Program-made: the position numbers and the translations under genes
Source of the DNA: Gemmatimonadota bacterium
GTDB lineage: Bacteria; Gemmatimonadota; Gemmatimonadetes; Longimicrobiales; Gaopeijiaceae
Length of the DNA: 64,000 bases
Direction: 5' to 3'
NCBI GenBank assembly: GCA_041390125.1
Contig: JAWKQN010000013.1
Coordinates: 118,501 to 182,500 of the forward strand
Shown: piece by piece, positions 1-8,665 of the stretch
Layout of the letters: every line of letters begins with the position of its first letter
How positions within the stretch are numbered: the first letter of the stretch is position 1
Notes under the pieces: generated by a model
Told to the model about the DNA's origin: nothing
The model's input: only the letters and a program-made list of their open reading frames with translations
Databases searched by the model: none

Positions 1-168
1 CGGCAGCCGGTAGTCCGACAGGATCAGGTCCGGTTCGTGCTCTTCGAGCACCTGGAGCGCCGCCGGCACGTGCTCGGCCGTGAGCACCTCGTGCCCGGCC
101 TCCTCGAGGGCCTCGCGGGCCAACTCGAGATCGGCGGGTGTGTCGTCGACGCAGAGGATCGTGGCCAT
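1..168 (-). CDS. response regulator receiver domain protein, partial
   Basis: The minus strand read from an ATG at 168 gives 56 residues starting MATILCVDDTPADLELA, then LILSDYRLP. This is the first half of a CheY-like receiver fold, with the acidic pocket (DD, residues 8-9) and the phospho-acceptor Asp in LSDYR (residue 52). The C-terminal part lies beyond the left edge, so an output domain cannot be excluded. It is divergent from flgL, with 82 bases between the two start codons, and may share a regulatory region with the flagellar genes. A role in chemotaxis or motility is inference from position only. Confidence 0.85.
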   Translation of the reverse strand, partial: MATILCVDDTPADLELAREALEEAGHEVLTAEHVPAALQVLEEHEPDLILSDYRLP

Positions 169-174
169 CTGGGC

Positions 175-202
175 TCAAGTCTGGGGAGTTGCGGTCCGAT
201 AA
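175..202 (+). promoter_or_regulatory. sigma-28 (FliA)-type promoter upstream of flgL
   Basis: TCAA at 175-178, a 16-base spacer, then TCCGATAA at 195-202. This is close to the enterobacterial FliA consensus TAAA-N15-GCCGATAA. It lies 48 bases before the flgL GTG. Four more copies of the same pattern precede fliC, flgM, motA and the PilB-receiver gene in this window. Confidence 0.65.
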
Positions 203-250
203 CCTATACGGCGGAACCGATTCCGGCTCAACCGAAGCGGAGAACCCACG

Positions 251-1132
251 GTGCGGGTCACGAGCCACACGCAGTATCTGCAAGCACGACAGACGGTTGT
301 GGAGGCCAGCGCCCGGTTGGCCGAGACCACCCAGAAGGCGTCCCACGGGAAGCGCATCCGGCGTCCCTCGGACGATCCGACCGGGACGGCCGAGGCGCTC
401 CAGACGCGCTCGGACCGCCGGGTCACGGCCCAGACCGCCCGGAACATCGATGCCGGCCGTCGGCGCCTGGATGCCGAAGAGGACGTGCTCGCGGGCATCA
501 CGGACGCGCTCACCCGGGCCAAGGAGCTGGGGCTGAGCCAGATCGGCGCCACGGCCTCGCCCCAGACCCGACTGGTGGCCAAGGGCGAGGTGGACGAGCT
601 CCTCAACACCGTGATCGGGCTGGGCAACACCCAGCAGGCGGGTGCCTTCCTCTTCGGGGGCTTCTACGCCGACCAGCAGCCCTTCGACGCCGCCGGGAAC
701 GTGTCGCCCACGACCCCGCCGGTCGGCGAGGCCCAGCTCGACCTCGGGTCGGGCCAGCGGATGGCCACCAACCACGATGGGCAGTCGGTCTTCGTGGACT
801 CGGGCGTCCTGGACGCCCTCCGGAACCTGTCCGCCGCCTTGGCCGCCAACGACGACACCCAGATCGCCAACGCGGTCACGGACGTCGACAACGCGTTCGA
901 CGCCACCCAGTCCCTGGTGGCCGACGTCGGCGCCCGGTGGGTGCGGATGGACCATACCGCGTCGGCGCTCGAGGACGTCGACCTCAACCTCGAGGAACGC
1001 CTCGGGGCGATCGAGGACGCCGACCTCGCCGAGGTCCTGGTCGAGCTCTCCTCCCGGCAGGTGGCGCTGCAGTCGGCCCTCATGGCCACCGCCCGCGCCT
1101 CCGAGCTGACCCTGACCAACTACCTGCGATGA
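251..1132 (+). CDS. flgL: flagellar hook-filament junction protein FlgL (HAP3)
   Basis: 293 residues, the usual length for FlgL. The protein joins the hook to the filament and is exported by the flagellar secretion system. The N-terminal helix (VTSHTQYLQARQTVVEASARL) and the stretch with KRIRRPSDDPTGTAEA match the conserved D0/D1 part of the flagellin/HAP3 family. The C-terminus (ASELTLTNYLR) is the matching C-terminal D0 helix. The start is a GTG with GGAG about nine bases upstream, and a sigma-28-like promoter lies in front. The stop codon overlaps the ATG of the PilZ gene (ATGA), so the two are translationally coupled. It could in principle be a short flagellin, but a separate canonical flagellin follows. 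Confidence 0.9.
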   Translation: MRVTSHTQYLQARQTVVEASARLAETTQKASHGKRIRRPSDDPTGTAEALQTRSDRRVTAQTARNIDAGRRRLDAEEDVLAGITDALTRAKELGLSQIGATASPQTRLVAKGEVDELLNTVIGLGNTQQAGAFLFGGFYADQQPFDAAGNVSPTTPPVGEAQLDLGSGQRMATNHDGQSVFVDSGVLDALRNLSAALAANDDTQIANAVTDVDNAFDATQSLVADVGARWVRMDHTASALEDVDLNLEERLGAIEDADLAEVLVELSSRQVALQSALMATARASELTLTNYLR

Positions 1133-1464
1133 ACGCGCAGCCCCAGACCCGGTCCTACTACAGGGTCGAGTACCCGCTCGCCGAGCGGCCCCACTTCCTG
1201 ATGTCCGACCGGATCCTCCAGGTCCTGGACTGCTCCGAGGTGGGCTTCCGCTACGACGTCTCCGGCTATCCGCCCCCGAAGGTGGGCGAGCGGATCGCTG
1301 GCCGGATCCGGTTCCGCCGCGGCCGTCAGTTCCCCGTGGAGGGACGGATCGTCCGGGTCCGGGAGCGCGAGGTCGTCGTGATGCTGGACGAGGTCCGCAT
1401 CCCGCTCGCGACCATCTACGACGAGCAGCGCTACCTGCGGTCGCGCTACCCCATGCGCTTCTGA
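1129..1464 (+). CDS. PilZ-domain-like protein
   Basis: 111 residues, coupled to flgL by a four-base overlap. The start is RSYYRVEYPLAERPHFLM, and the body has short beta strands such as GERIAGRIRFRRGRQFPVEGRIVRV. This layout (an R-rich start, then a small beta barrel with GRI/EGRIVRV strands) resembles PilZ or FlaF/CsrA-partner style small flagellar proteins. The canonical PilZ RxxxR and DxSxxG signatures are only partly visible: YRVEY near residues 11-15, and CSEVGFRYDVSG in place of DxSxxG. PilZ proteins bind cyclic di-GMP and tune motility. Whether this one can bind the ligand is uncertain. Confidence 0.6.
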   Translation: MNAQPQTRSYYRVEYPLAERPHFLMSDRILQVLDCSEVGFRYDVSGYPPPKVGERIAGRIRFRRGRQFPVEGRIVRVREREVVVMLDEVRIPLATIYDEQRYLRSRYPMRF

Positions 1465-1756
1465 GGAACGGGCCCCCACGGGCCGTCCTCCCCGCTCCAC
1501 CGGCTCCCCGCCGGCGCTTCTCCCGATTGCTCCCCGCCTCCCCTGATCCATCGCCCCGGTGCTGGCGCTCCATCCGCCCTTGGCGCATGGGGTCGCCCCG
1601 GAGCGGTCCCGCTGCCGGGCCCTCCGGCGGAGCGGCCGGGCGGGCCGGAGCGCCTCGCGGCGCCGCAGAGCACCAAACCCCTGGCAGAACGCCAGATGCA
1701 CGCTCCGGGGCCGCGGAGGTCCCGGGGGCCGGGCCCAACCCGCCCGGACCCCGGAT

Positions 1757-1775
1757 GTCGTTGTGCGTCAACGAC
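1757..1775 (+). terminator. short perfect hairpin upstream of fliC
   Basis: GTCGTTG at 1757-1763, loop TGCGT, CAACGAC at 1769-1775: a perfect 7-bp stem. A second, GC-rich inverted repeat (CTCCGGC 1622-1628 with GCCGGAG 1644-1650) lies further upstream. Both sit between the flgL-PilZ unit and the fliC promoter. They could end flgL transcription, but neither is followed by a T run. The rest of 1465-1810 shows no gene. Confidence 0.3.
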
Positions 1776-1810
1776 TTGTGCCTTCCTGACAGGCTCCCGC
1801 CCGCCCTTCC

Positions 1811-1837
1811 TCAACTTTCCCGCAGGCCGGCCGACAC
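1811..1837 (+). promoter_or_regulatory. sigma-28-type promoter of fliC
   Basis: TCAA at 1811-1814, exactly 15 bases, then GCCGACAC at 1830-1837. The spacing equals the FliA consensus and the -10 core GCCGA is intact. The predicted transcription start leaves about 75 bases of leader before the fliC ATG at 1920. Confidence 0.7.
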
Positions 1838-1919
1838 TCCTTACAGCGAAGAGAGGGCGCTGACCGGAACCGAACCCCTCTCGGTGGACAGCTAGAGCCT
1901 CCAGATAGGGAGCAACACC

Positions 1920-3041
1920 ATGCCAGCAATCAACACCAATTCCGCCGCGATGAACACGCAGCGGATCCTGGGCCAGCACAGCCGTGCGTTCGCCCAGTCC
2001 GTCGGCCGACTCTCCTCCGGTTTCCGGATCAACCGCGCCGGTGACGACGCGGCCGGCCTCGGTATCGCCAACCGCCTCTCCGCCGACGTGCGTGGCCTCA
2101 AGCAGGCCGCCCGCAACGCCGAGCAGGGCATCTCGATGCTGCAGGTCGCCGAGGGTGGCACGCAGCAGATCCAGGCGATGCTCGAGCGTATGAAGGAGCT
2201 CGCCTCGCAGGCGGCCTCCGCCAACTCCGGCAGCCGCACCGTGCTGAACCAGGAGTTCGACGCGCTCCGTTCCGAGATCGGCCGTATCACCGACTCGACC
2301 GCCTTCCAGGGCAACAAGCTCCTGAACGGCTCGTTCGGTAACGCGATCGACCTCGGCAACTCGACGCTCGATGCGAACACCGCGCTGCAGACCTCGTCGA
2401 TCAGCGCGCAGGGCGCGGCCGCCGGGACCTACACGGTCACGAAGGTGGACGCGACCACGCTGCAGATCAGCGATGGTACGAACTCGCAGAACGTGACGGT
2501 CGCCTCGACGGGCGTGCAGAACGTCTCGTTCTCGCAGTTCGGCGTGTCCTTCTCGACCGGCCTCGGGTTCGACATCAGCGGTAACAACAACTCGTTCTCG
2601 GCCAACAACAGCCTGGTGGTCTCGGCCGGTACCGGCGGGTCCTTCCTGGTGAGCTCGAGCGGCGCCTACACGAGCACCGACCTGGTGAGCGTGGGTCAGA
2701 TCGACCTGGGCACCGGCGCGACCGGCCTCAACATCGCGACGAACGACCTGACCACGCAGGCCAACGCGCAGACCGCGCTGACCGCGCTGGACGGGGCCAT
2801 CGACTCCGTGTCGTCCGCTCTGGCCGACATCGGTACCGCGATGAACCGGATCGACTTCGCGCGCACCAACGCCGAAGTGACGATCGAGAACTACGCGGCC
2901 GCCGAAGGCGTGATCCGCGACGCGGACATCGCCGCCGAGACGACGAACTTCGCGAAGCTCGGAATCCAGCAGCAGGCCGCGACCGCGATGCTCGCCCAGG
3001 CGAACGCCGCGCCGCAGCTCCTGCTGTCGCTGCTCGGCTAA
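1920..3041 (+). CDS. fliC: flagellin
   Basis: 373 residues, filament subunit. The conserved N-terminal D0/D1 region is clear: INTNSAAMNTQRIL, then RLSSGFRINRAGDDAAGL (about residues 38-55) and the helix with EQGISMLQVAEGGTQQI. The C-terminal D1/D0 region (NRIDFARTNAEVTIENY, then AMLAQANAAPQLLLSLLG) is complete. The central variable part (about residues 150-280) is rich in Ser, Thr, Asn and Gly, as in surface-exposed flagellin domains. The start ATG has AGGG-type pairing eight bases upstream and a sigma-28-like promoter further up. FliS, its probable chaperone, is encoded two genes downstream. Only one flagellin gene is visible here. Confidence 0.97.
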   Translation: MPAINTNSAAMNTQRILGQHSRAFAQSVGRLSSGFRINRAGDDAAGLGIANRLSADVRGLKQAARNAEQGISMLQVAEGGTQQIQAMLERMKELASQAASANSGSRTVLNQEFDALRSEIGRITDSTAFQGNKLLNGSFGNAIDLGNSTLDANTALQTSSISAQGAAAGTYTVTKVDATTLQISDGTNSQNVTVASTGVQNVSFSQFGVSFSTGLGFDISGNNNSFSANNSLVVSAGTGGSFLVSSSGAYTSTDLVSVGQIDLGTGATGLNIATNDLTTQANAQTALTALDGAIDSVSSALADIGTAMNRIDFARTNAEVTIENYAAAEGVIRDADIAAETTNFAKLGIQQQAATAMLAQANAAPQLLLSLLG

Positions 3042-3093
3042 GCCAGCGGCTGAACGCACGACCGGGTCAACGTACCTGGAGACGCACGGGGGT

Positions 3094-3121
3094 CCCCGGG
3101 CCGGCATCCGCCGGTCCGGGG
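3094..3121 (+). terminator. strong GC hairpin between fliC and fliD
   Basis: A 12-base arm at 3094-3105 (CCCCGGGCCGGC) pairs with 3110-3121 around a four-base ATCC loop, with one G-T pair. No T run follows, so it is a possible attenuator or mRNA 3' stabiliser for the abundant flagellin transcript rather than a textbook intrinsic terminator. The fliD ATG is only 20 bases past the hairpin. Confidence 0.45.
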
Positions 3122-3141
3122 CACCGGCGTAGGAGAGAGAC

Positions 3142-6100
3142 ATGGAAGCCTCATCGTTCTTCAGTGGCCTTCTGAGCGGTGTCGACTACCGATCCCTGGT
3201 CGACGCCATCATCAACGCGCAGTCGCGTCCCATCACCCGGCTGGAAGACCGGATCGATCGGATCGAGACGCGCTCCGACGCCTACCTCTCCTTCAAGGGC
3301 CTGCTGTCCTCCCTCAAGGACGCATCGACCGCGCTGCGCTCCTCCGACGCCTTCGGAGCGCGTACCGCCACCTCTTCTTCCTCGAGCGTGTCCGTCTCGG
3401 CCGCGAACAACGCGCCCGTGGGCAGCCACGAGATCGAGGTCTTCCAGTTGGCCACGGCCGAGAAGCTGGGCTCCGATTCCTTCCAGGATCGCAGCGCCGA
3501 TCTCGGCCTGAGCGGCGAGTTCCTCATCAACGGTCGCCGCGTCGCCGTGGCCGCCACGGACTCGCTCGACGACATCGCCCAGGCCATCAACGGCGTGAAC
3601 AGCGGGAGCACCGCGAGCGGTGTGAACGCCTCGGTGGTCTCGGTCGGGTCGTCCGACCACCGCCTGATCCTCACGTCGGAGCGCACGGGCGCCACCGGTG
3701 TGGATCTGGTGGAGGTCAGCGGCGGTGTGCTGAAGAGCCTGGGCGTGCTGGATGCCACCATGTCCACCAAGCACATCACGTCCGACGGGGCCCTGAGCGA
3801 CCGGTTCGCCAACGGCACGCAGTCGGTGGGTGGGCTCCTCGGTCTGACGTCGCCTCCGGCGGCGGGCGCGGTGGGCATCGGCAGCCTGAGCGTCACGCTC
3901 GACCTGTCGACCATGTCGCTGACGGACATCGCGGACGCCATCAACGCCGAGGCATCCCTCGCCGGCAGCGGCATCCAGGCCACGGTGGTTCCGGATCCCG
4001 ACGCCGGCGCCTCGGTGCGCCGCCTCGACATCTCCGGGACCACATCCTTCACCGACGCGGGGGGCATCCTCGAGACGCTGGGATTCCTGCAGGGCGGCAA
4101 GAGCGGTGTGGCGCACGAGCTCACCAGCGCCACCGCCTTCCAGGACGCTGGGGGCGTGAACCCCGCCACCGCCGGGACGCAGCTCTCGCAGCTCTCGATC
4201 GGCGGCAACGGCGCCGGGGTGCAGGCGGGGGACACCCTGACCATCTCGGGCACCCGCGGCGACGGCTCCACATTCGGCTTCACCTACACCGTGGGGGGTG
4301 GGGACACGCTGCAGACGATCGTCAACCGCCTCAACAGCAACGTGGACGGGCTGCAGGCCGGAAGCCGTACGGCCACCGCCTCCATCTCGGCCAACGGCGA
4401 GCTGGTGATCACGGACGACCAGGTGGGCGGCAGCCGCCTGTCGCTGTCCATCGTGGCGAACAACGAGAACGGTGGCACGCTCGACTTCGGCGCCGTCGGG
4501 ACCAGCGCCACGGGCCGCTTGCGGCAGATCTCCGCGGGCGCCGACGCGCAGCTCTCGGTGGACGGCGTCTATCTGGAGCGCGCGACCAACTCCATCGCCG
4601 ACGCGGTCGAGGGCCTGACCGTCGAGCTGCACGCCGGGTCGGTGGGAGACGTCGTCGCGGTGATGGTCGGCAAGGACATCGACGCCTTCGTCAGCGACAT
4701 CCAGGCCTTCATCGACGCGTACAACTCCTCCGCGGAGTTCGTGCGCACGCAGCTCGAGCGTGACGCAGATGGCAACGGCGGGCCGCTGGCGGGGGACAGC
4801 ACCCTGCGCTCCATGGCCTCCGACATGCGGCGCGCCATGCAGACCGCCCTTGCGCCCGGTGTGGCGGGGAATCTGGGCCGCTTGGGCGACCTGGGGATCG
4901 AGATCCAGCAGGACGGATCCTTCTCGGTCGACACCGCGCGCTTGAAGGAAGCGTTGGAGACGGACAGCGGCGCCGTGCAGCGGCTCTTCGGCATCCACGG
5001 CGCGGGCAGCGTGAGCGAGCTCGAGTTCGTGGGCGTCACGGACGCCTCCGTCGCCGGCACGTACGGTGTGGAGATCACACAGGCGGCGACGCGGGCGCAG
5101 ATCCTGGGCACCGGCTTCGGTGGCACCTACGTGGATGACGGCACGTCCGACTCGATGCTGATCAAGGACATCGCCTCGGGTGCGACCTACACGGTCGCCC
5201 TGTCCAACGGCGACACGCTCCAGGACATCATCGACAAGATCAACACCGAGATGGACACGGCGCTCTCCGAGATCCACGAGGCGTCGGCGCAGCTCTTCTC
5301 CGACGGCGTGGGGACGGTCGCCACCGACAGCACGCGCCTCTCCGACCTGTTCGACAACCTGGGGGCCAACCTGGGCGTCGCGGCCGGTGACACGCTCACG
5401 TTCTCCGGAACGACGCGCGGCGGCGCCACCATCGACACGCAGTTCGTGGTCACCGATCCGTCCACCCAGACCGTGGGTGAGATGATGGCCACGTTGCAGA
5501 GCGCGGTGGGCCCGGACACGCGCGTCTACCTGGACGCGAACGGGCGCATCCGCGCCGAGGATCAGGAGACGGGCTCCAGCCTCTTCACCCTGGACATCAC
5601 GTCCGACAACGCAGGCGGCGGCACGTTCTCGGTCGGGACCATCGCCGCCGTTCAGGAAGGCCGGACCACGTCGGGCATCGTGGCCGTGGACAATGGGGGT
5701 CAGCTGGAGCTGACCGCAGAAGGCTACGGGAGCAACGAAGGCTTCGAGATCAGCTTCCTCGCGGGTGGCACCGACGGGTCCGCCTCGTTGGGCGTGGCAG
5801 CCGCCAGCTACACCGGGCTCGACGTGCAGGGTACCATCGGTGGCTTCGCCGCCACCGGGCTCGGGCAGCTCCTGACGGGCGACGCGGACAGCGCGGTGGA
5901 GGGCATCAGCCTCCTCTACACCGGCAGCGGCGTCGGGTCGGTGGGGACGATGAGCGTAAGCCGCGGGATCGCCTCCCTCGTGGAGCTCGCGGCCGACGCG
6001 CTCGTCAGCAGTGACGGGGGATCGATCGACGACCTCGTCGAGCAGGGTCAGCGCAACATCGATTCCATGGAGAGTCGGATCAGCACCATCGAGGACCGGC

Positions 6101-6225
6101 TGGCGAGGCGGCGTGAGCTGCTGCTGCGCCGGTTCCTGGCCGCCGAGACCGCACTGGCCCGGACGCAGTCACAGACGGACTACCTCTTCGCGAGCCTTCC
6201 GCAGTTCAACCAGAACGAGCGATGA
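3142..6225 (+). CDS. fliD: flagellar filament cap protein FliD, unusually long
   Basis: 1,027 residues, about twice the usual 450-650. FliD caps the filament tip and helps flagellin fold into it. The N-terminal FliD domain is at residues 1-100 (SSFFSGLLSGVDYRSLVDAI, then a coiled stretch ending DRIETRSDAYLSFKGLLSSL). The C-terminal coiled coil (about 955-1015: QGQRNIDSMESRISTIEDRL) matches FliD_C. The extra length is in the middle and contains several copies of a flagellin hook-IN-like element with the pattern S/D-L-x-D-I-x-x-x-I-N (near residues 136, 257, 390 and 693). The start has a good AGGAGAG site. The stop overlaps the fliS ATG. Confidence 0.93.
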   Translation: MEASSFFSGLLSGVDYRSLVDAIINAQSRPITRLEDRIDRIETRSDAYLSFKGLLSSLKDASTALRSSDAFGARTATSSSSSVSVSAANNAPVGSHEIEVFQLATAEKLGSDSFQDRSADLGLSGEFLINGRRVAVAATDSLDDIAQAINGVNSGSTASGVNASVVSVGSSDHRLILTSERTGATGVDLVEVSGGVLKSLGVLDATMSTKHITSDGALSDRFANGTQSVGGLLGLTSPPAAGAVGIGSLSVTLDLSTMSLTDIADAINAEASLAGSGIQATVVPDPDAGASVRRLDISGTTSFTDAGGILETLGFLQGGKSGVAHELTSATAFQDAGGVNPATAGTQLSQLSIGGNGAGVQAGDTLTISGTRGDGSTFGFTYTVGGGDTLQTIVNRLNSNVDGLQAGSRTATASISANGELVITDDQVGGSRLSLSIVANNENGGTLDFGAVGTSATGRLRQISAGADAQLSVDGVYLERATNSIADAVEGLTVELHAGSVGDVVAVMVGKDIDAFVSDIQAFIDAYNSSAEFVRTQLERDADGNGGPLAGDSTLRSMASDMRRAMQTALAPGVAGNLGRLGDLGIEIQQDGSFSVDTARLKEALETDSGAVQRLFGIHGAGSVSELEFVGVTDASVAGTYGVEITQAATRAQILGTGFGGTYVDDGTSDSMLIKDIASGATYTVALSNGDTLQDIIDKINTEMDTALSEIHEASAQLFSDGVGTVATDSTRLSDLFDNLGANLGVAAGDTLTFSGTTRGGATIDTQFVVTDPSTQTVGEMMATLQSAVGPDTRVYLDANGRIRAEDQETGSSLFTLDITSDNAGGGTFSVGTIAAVQEGRTTSGIVAVDNGGQLELTAEGYGSNEGFEISFLAGGTDGSASLGVAAASYTGLDVQGTIGGFAATGLGQLLTGDADSAVEGISLLYTGSGVGSVGTMSVSRGIASLVELAADALVSSDGGSIDDLVEQGQRNIDSMESRISTIEDRLARRRELLLRRFLAAETALARTQSQTDYLFASLPQFNQNER

Positions 6226-6614
6226 ACAAGAACGGCTACACCGCCTACAAGCGGGCGGAGATCCAGAGCAGCAGCCCCGAGCAGCTCATCCCACTGCTGT
6301 ATCGTGAGCTCCTGCGCCAACTGGCACAGGGCCGCGCGCACATCGCGAACGGCGCCTTCGAGGAGAAGGCGGATGCGTTCAGCAAGGCGAACGCGATCCT
6401 CCTGGAGCTCATGGGCAGCCTGGACGTGAAGGCCGGCGGCGAGCTGGGCCAGCAACTGGCCTCGCTCTACCGCTACTTCCTCGCGGAGCTCGAGGCGGTC
6501 AGCCGCACGCTCGACCTGGGACGACTGGATTCCCTGGTCGACCTCATCCAGCCGCTGGAGGAGGCCTGGCGCCACGCCGCCGAGGAGCTCGCCTCCCAGC
6601 AGGCGGGCGTATGA
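6222..6614 (+). CDS. fliS: flagellin chaperone FliS
   Basis: 130 residues, typical for FliS, a small four-helix protein that binds the C-terminal helix of flagellin and keeps it unfolded in the cytoplasm. Family-like segments are YKRAEIQSSSPEQLIPLLY at the N-terminus, KANAILLELMGSLDVKAGGELG in the centre, and LASLYRYFLAELEAV. It overlaps fliD at its start and the next gene at its stop by four bases each, so fliD-fliS-fliT-like form one translational unit. Confidence 0.93.
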   Translation: MNKNGYTAYKRAEIQSSSPEQLIPLLYRELLRQLAQGRAHIANGAFEEKADAFSKANAILLELMGSLDVKAGGELGQQLASLYRYFLAELEAVSRTLDLGRLDSLVDLIQPLEEAWRHAAEELASQQAGV

Positions 6615-7027
6615 GCGCCCAGGCCGTCATGGGATGGCTGGAGCGGCGGCGCGCCGGCTACCGGGCCTACGCCGCCCTGGTGGGGGAGCAGGCCACCGCG
6701 CTCCTCCAGGAGGACTTCGGCCGGATCCGGGGCCTGGAGCTGGAGCGCGACCGTCTGGCCCAGGGCCCGCTCGCGGAGGCCGTCCCGGGCGACCTGGAGG
6801 CCCTGCTGGCCTCGTCCGGCTCCGTGCGGGCCGCCTACGCGGAGACGCGCGGCGAGATGGAGCGTGCGCTCGGTCTGGAGCGGGCCTACCGGCGGGGCCT
6901 GGAGTCGGTGCTCGAGACCACGCGGGCCGAGCTCGCGGAGGTGCAGGGATCGGGCACGCCCCGGTCCCCCTACGGGCGGCAGCCCGCCGGGGCCGGCGCT
7001 GGCGCGGCGCTCGACCTGAGGCGATAG
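6611..7027 (+). CDS. FliT-like or hypothetical flagellar chaperone
   Basis: 138 residues, mostly helical and rich in Arg, Glu and Ala (GWLERRRAGYRAYAALVGEQATALLQEDFGRI). The tail is Pro- and Gly-rich. It overlaps fliS by four bases. In many flagellar clusters the gene after fliS encodes the FliD chaperone FliT, a short helical protein, and size and position fit. Sequence similarity is too weak to see by eye, so the FliT assignment is inference. It could also be an FlgN-like junction-protein chaperone. Confidence 0.6.
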   Translation: MSAQAVMGWLERRRAGYRAYAALVGEQATALLQEDFGRIRGLELERDRLAQGPLAEAVPGDLEALLASSGSVRAAYAETRGEMERALGLERAYRRGLESVLETTRAELAEVQGSGTPRSPYGRQPAGAGAGAALDLRR

Positions 7028-7047
7028 GCGTCCGGAGCCGTCCCGAC

Positions 7048-7075
7048 TAAACATCCGGCCCGGACCGGCCGACAC
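7048..7075 (+). promoter_or_regulatory. sigma-28-type promoter of flgM
   Basis: TAAA at 7048-7051, a 16-base spacer, then GCCGACAC at 7068-7075. The -10 octamer is identical to the one in front of fliC. FlgM is the anti-sigma-28 factor, so such a promoter would give the usual negative feedback on filament genes. Confidence 0.65.
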
Positions 7076-7115
7076 TGAAGACAAGCAGGACCGAACCACA
7101 CCCAGGAGACGTGAC

Positions 7116-7445
7116 ATGCGCATCCCCGACTCGAAGCCGGAAGGCCTCCGGTCCGATGGCGCTGGGCGCATCCGCGAGGAGCCCCCGGTCGGCGGCGAGC
7201 AGAAGGCCCGCCCGATACCGCCGGTGGCCCGTATGGACCGGGTTGAGATCTCCGACGCCGCCCGCGCCCTGGCCGAGCAGGCCCGCGCCCGGGAGACGGC
7301 AGAAGCCGAGGCCGCCCCGACGGCCGGCGAGACCTCCCCGGACCGTACCGCCGAGCTCCGGGCCCGTGTGGCCCAGGGCTACTACGACCAGCCCCAGATC
7401 CTGTCGCAGGTGGCCGACCGCCTCCTCGACAGCGGTGATCTTTGA
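7116..7445 (+). CDS. flgM: anti-sigma-28 factor FlgM
   Basis: 109 residues. The N-terminal half is Pro- and Arg-rich and probably disordered, as in FlgM. The middle has RMDRVEISDAARALAEQA, and the C-terminal helices (AELRARVAQGYYDQPQILSQ, then VADRLLDSG) match the sigma-binding part of the family. FlgM holds sigma-28 inactive until the hook-basal body is complete and FlgM itself is exported. The start ATG has CAGGAGA upstream. The sigma-28-like promoter immediately ahead supports the assignment. Confidence 0.85.
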   Translation: MRIPDSKPEGLRSDGAGRIREEPPVGGEQKARPIPPVARMDRVEISDAARALAEQARARETAEAEAAPTAGETSPDRTAELRARVAQGYYDQPQILSQVADRLLDSGDL

Positions 7446-7462
7446 GTCCGGGGCTCGTGACC

Positions 7463-7759
7463 ATGGGATCCCGCATCGAGACCAGACCGGAACGAGCGTT
7501 CTACAACGTGGGGGTCGCCCTGCGGCTGATCGAAGGCGTGCTCGACGATCTGGAGCGCGACCTGCGGGTCCCGGCCGCCCGGCCGGCCGGCCGGATGGTG
7601 GACCACATCGTCCACGCGCTGCATCTCATCGAGCAGCTGGACCCGCCGGCCGATCCCACGACCGCACCGGCCGCGGCCCGTGTGCGCACCCAGCTCCGCG
7701 GGGAGCTCGAGACCCTTCTGGTGGACCTCACGCGCCAGGGCGCCGAAGCCACCGTCTGA
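7463..7759 (+). CDS. hypothetical helical protein coupled to flgM
   Basis: 98 residues from the ATG at 7463. A TTG at 7442 overlapping the flgM stop would give 105. It is a helical, acidic/Arg-rich small protein (FYNVGVALRLIEGVLDDLER, then MVDHIVHALHLIEQLDPP). I do not recognise the family. The slot after flgM is often taken by flgN, a junction-protein chaperone of similar size, and that is a reasonable guess from position and helical character only. Confidence 0.65.
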   Translation: MGSRIETRPERAFYNVGVALRLIEGVLDDLERDLRVPAARPAGRMVDHIVHALHLIEQLDPPADPTTAPAAARVRTQLRGELETLLVDLTRQGAEATV

Positions 7760-7762
7760 GCG

Positions 7763-8665
7763 TCAGCTCCCGCGGATGTAGGTCTTTCCGCCCGCCACCA
7801 GGGCCCCTCCCCGCAGCGCGTACTCGTAGGCGGCCCGGCCCTGGGGGGTCGTGATCACGATCGTGTTGCCGATCACCGTGTAGGTCCCCTGCGCGTTCCC
7901 CCCTCCGATGCTGGACACGTCCGACCAGGATCCCTCGTTCGTCCGGGCGCTCGACGCCCCCACGGACGAGGACGACGTGAACTCGAAGGAGCCCACCCCG
8001 TCGAAGGCCACGGTCTCCTCGTACGAGTGCGCCCAGGAGCCGCTGCCCGCGATGCTCGGGGAGGAGTTCCCCGAGTAGAACGTCCACCGCCCCGCCAGGG
8101 CCGCGACGGCCGCCGCGTCGAGGGTGGGCGCGCCGATCTCGACGGCCCCCACCAGTCGGTCCACCTCGTCCCGGATCGCGGCGAAGCGCTCCGGAGACGT
8201 CAGCACCACCATGCCGAAGGACGTGCCGTCGCCGCCCTGGAGGGTAAGCGAACGTCCCGCGACCCGCTGTCCCGTCGAGGGGCTGACGAGATCGTATTCG
8301 CCCGCGATGACGGGCCGCCCCGACACCGTGGTCGCGTGCAGGTCCGTGCTGGGGGTTCCCTGCAGCCCCAGCGCCCCGGCCAGGGCGACCAGCTCGTTCT
8401 GGATCTCGGCGGGGGTCGCGCTGACGCCCGGGGCGGCGATGAGGGTCGCCGATCGCGTCGGGTCCTGGAACACGCGGACGCGCCCCTCGGCCCGGACGAG
8501 GGCCCAGCCGCTCGGGATGGGATAGCGGACATTCCAGCCCTGCACCGTCTGCACCTCACCGGCCTCCTGTGCGCTCGACGGCGTGGCCGGAAGGGCGACG
8601 GGTACGGTCAGGGCGGCCAGGCACAGGAGGGTGCGAAGGGGCGGCACGGCGGTCCGGGAGTCCAT
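7763..8665 (-). CDS. secreted protein with a C-terminal lipocalin-like beta domain
   Basis: 300 residues from the ATG at 8665, which precedes a signal peptide (RTLLCLAALTVPVALPATPSSAQ, residues about 11-33). The first part (WNVRYPIPSGWALV, then VSGRPVIAGEYDLVSP) is a compact alpha/beta region reminiscent of DUF1795-type secreted proteins. The last 110 residues (LAGRWTFYSGNSS, Ser-rich strands, GTYTVIGNTIVITTPQG) look like a small beta barrel. Function is unknown. Its 3' end abuts the preceding gene tail to tail, three bases apart. The open frame continues upstream of 8665, but the signal peptide decides the start. Confidence 0.75.
   Translation of the reverse strand: MDSRTAVPPLRTLLCLAALTVPVALPATPSSAQEAGEVQTVQGWNVRYPIPSGWALVRAEGRVRVFQDPTRSATLIAAPGVSATPAEIQNELVALAGALGLQGTPSTDLHATTVSGRPVIAGEYDLVSPSTGQRVAGRSLTLQGGDGTSFGMVVLTSPERFAAIRDEVDRLVGAVEIGAPTLDAAAVAALAGRWTFYSGNSSPSIAGSGSWAHSYEETVAFDGVGSFEFTSSSSVGASSARTNEGSWSDVSSIGGGNAQGTYTVIGNTIVITTPQGRAAYEYALRGGALVAGGKTYIRGS

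Noticed and set aside
37..1128. Long plus-strand frame running through flgL in another phase
   Set aside because: It is low-complexity Arg/Gly/Pro text from high-GC DNA; only its last 111 codons, the PilZ-like gene, are credible.
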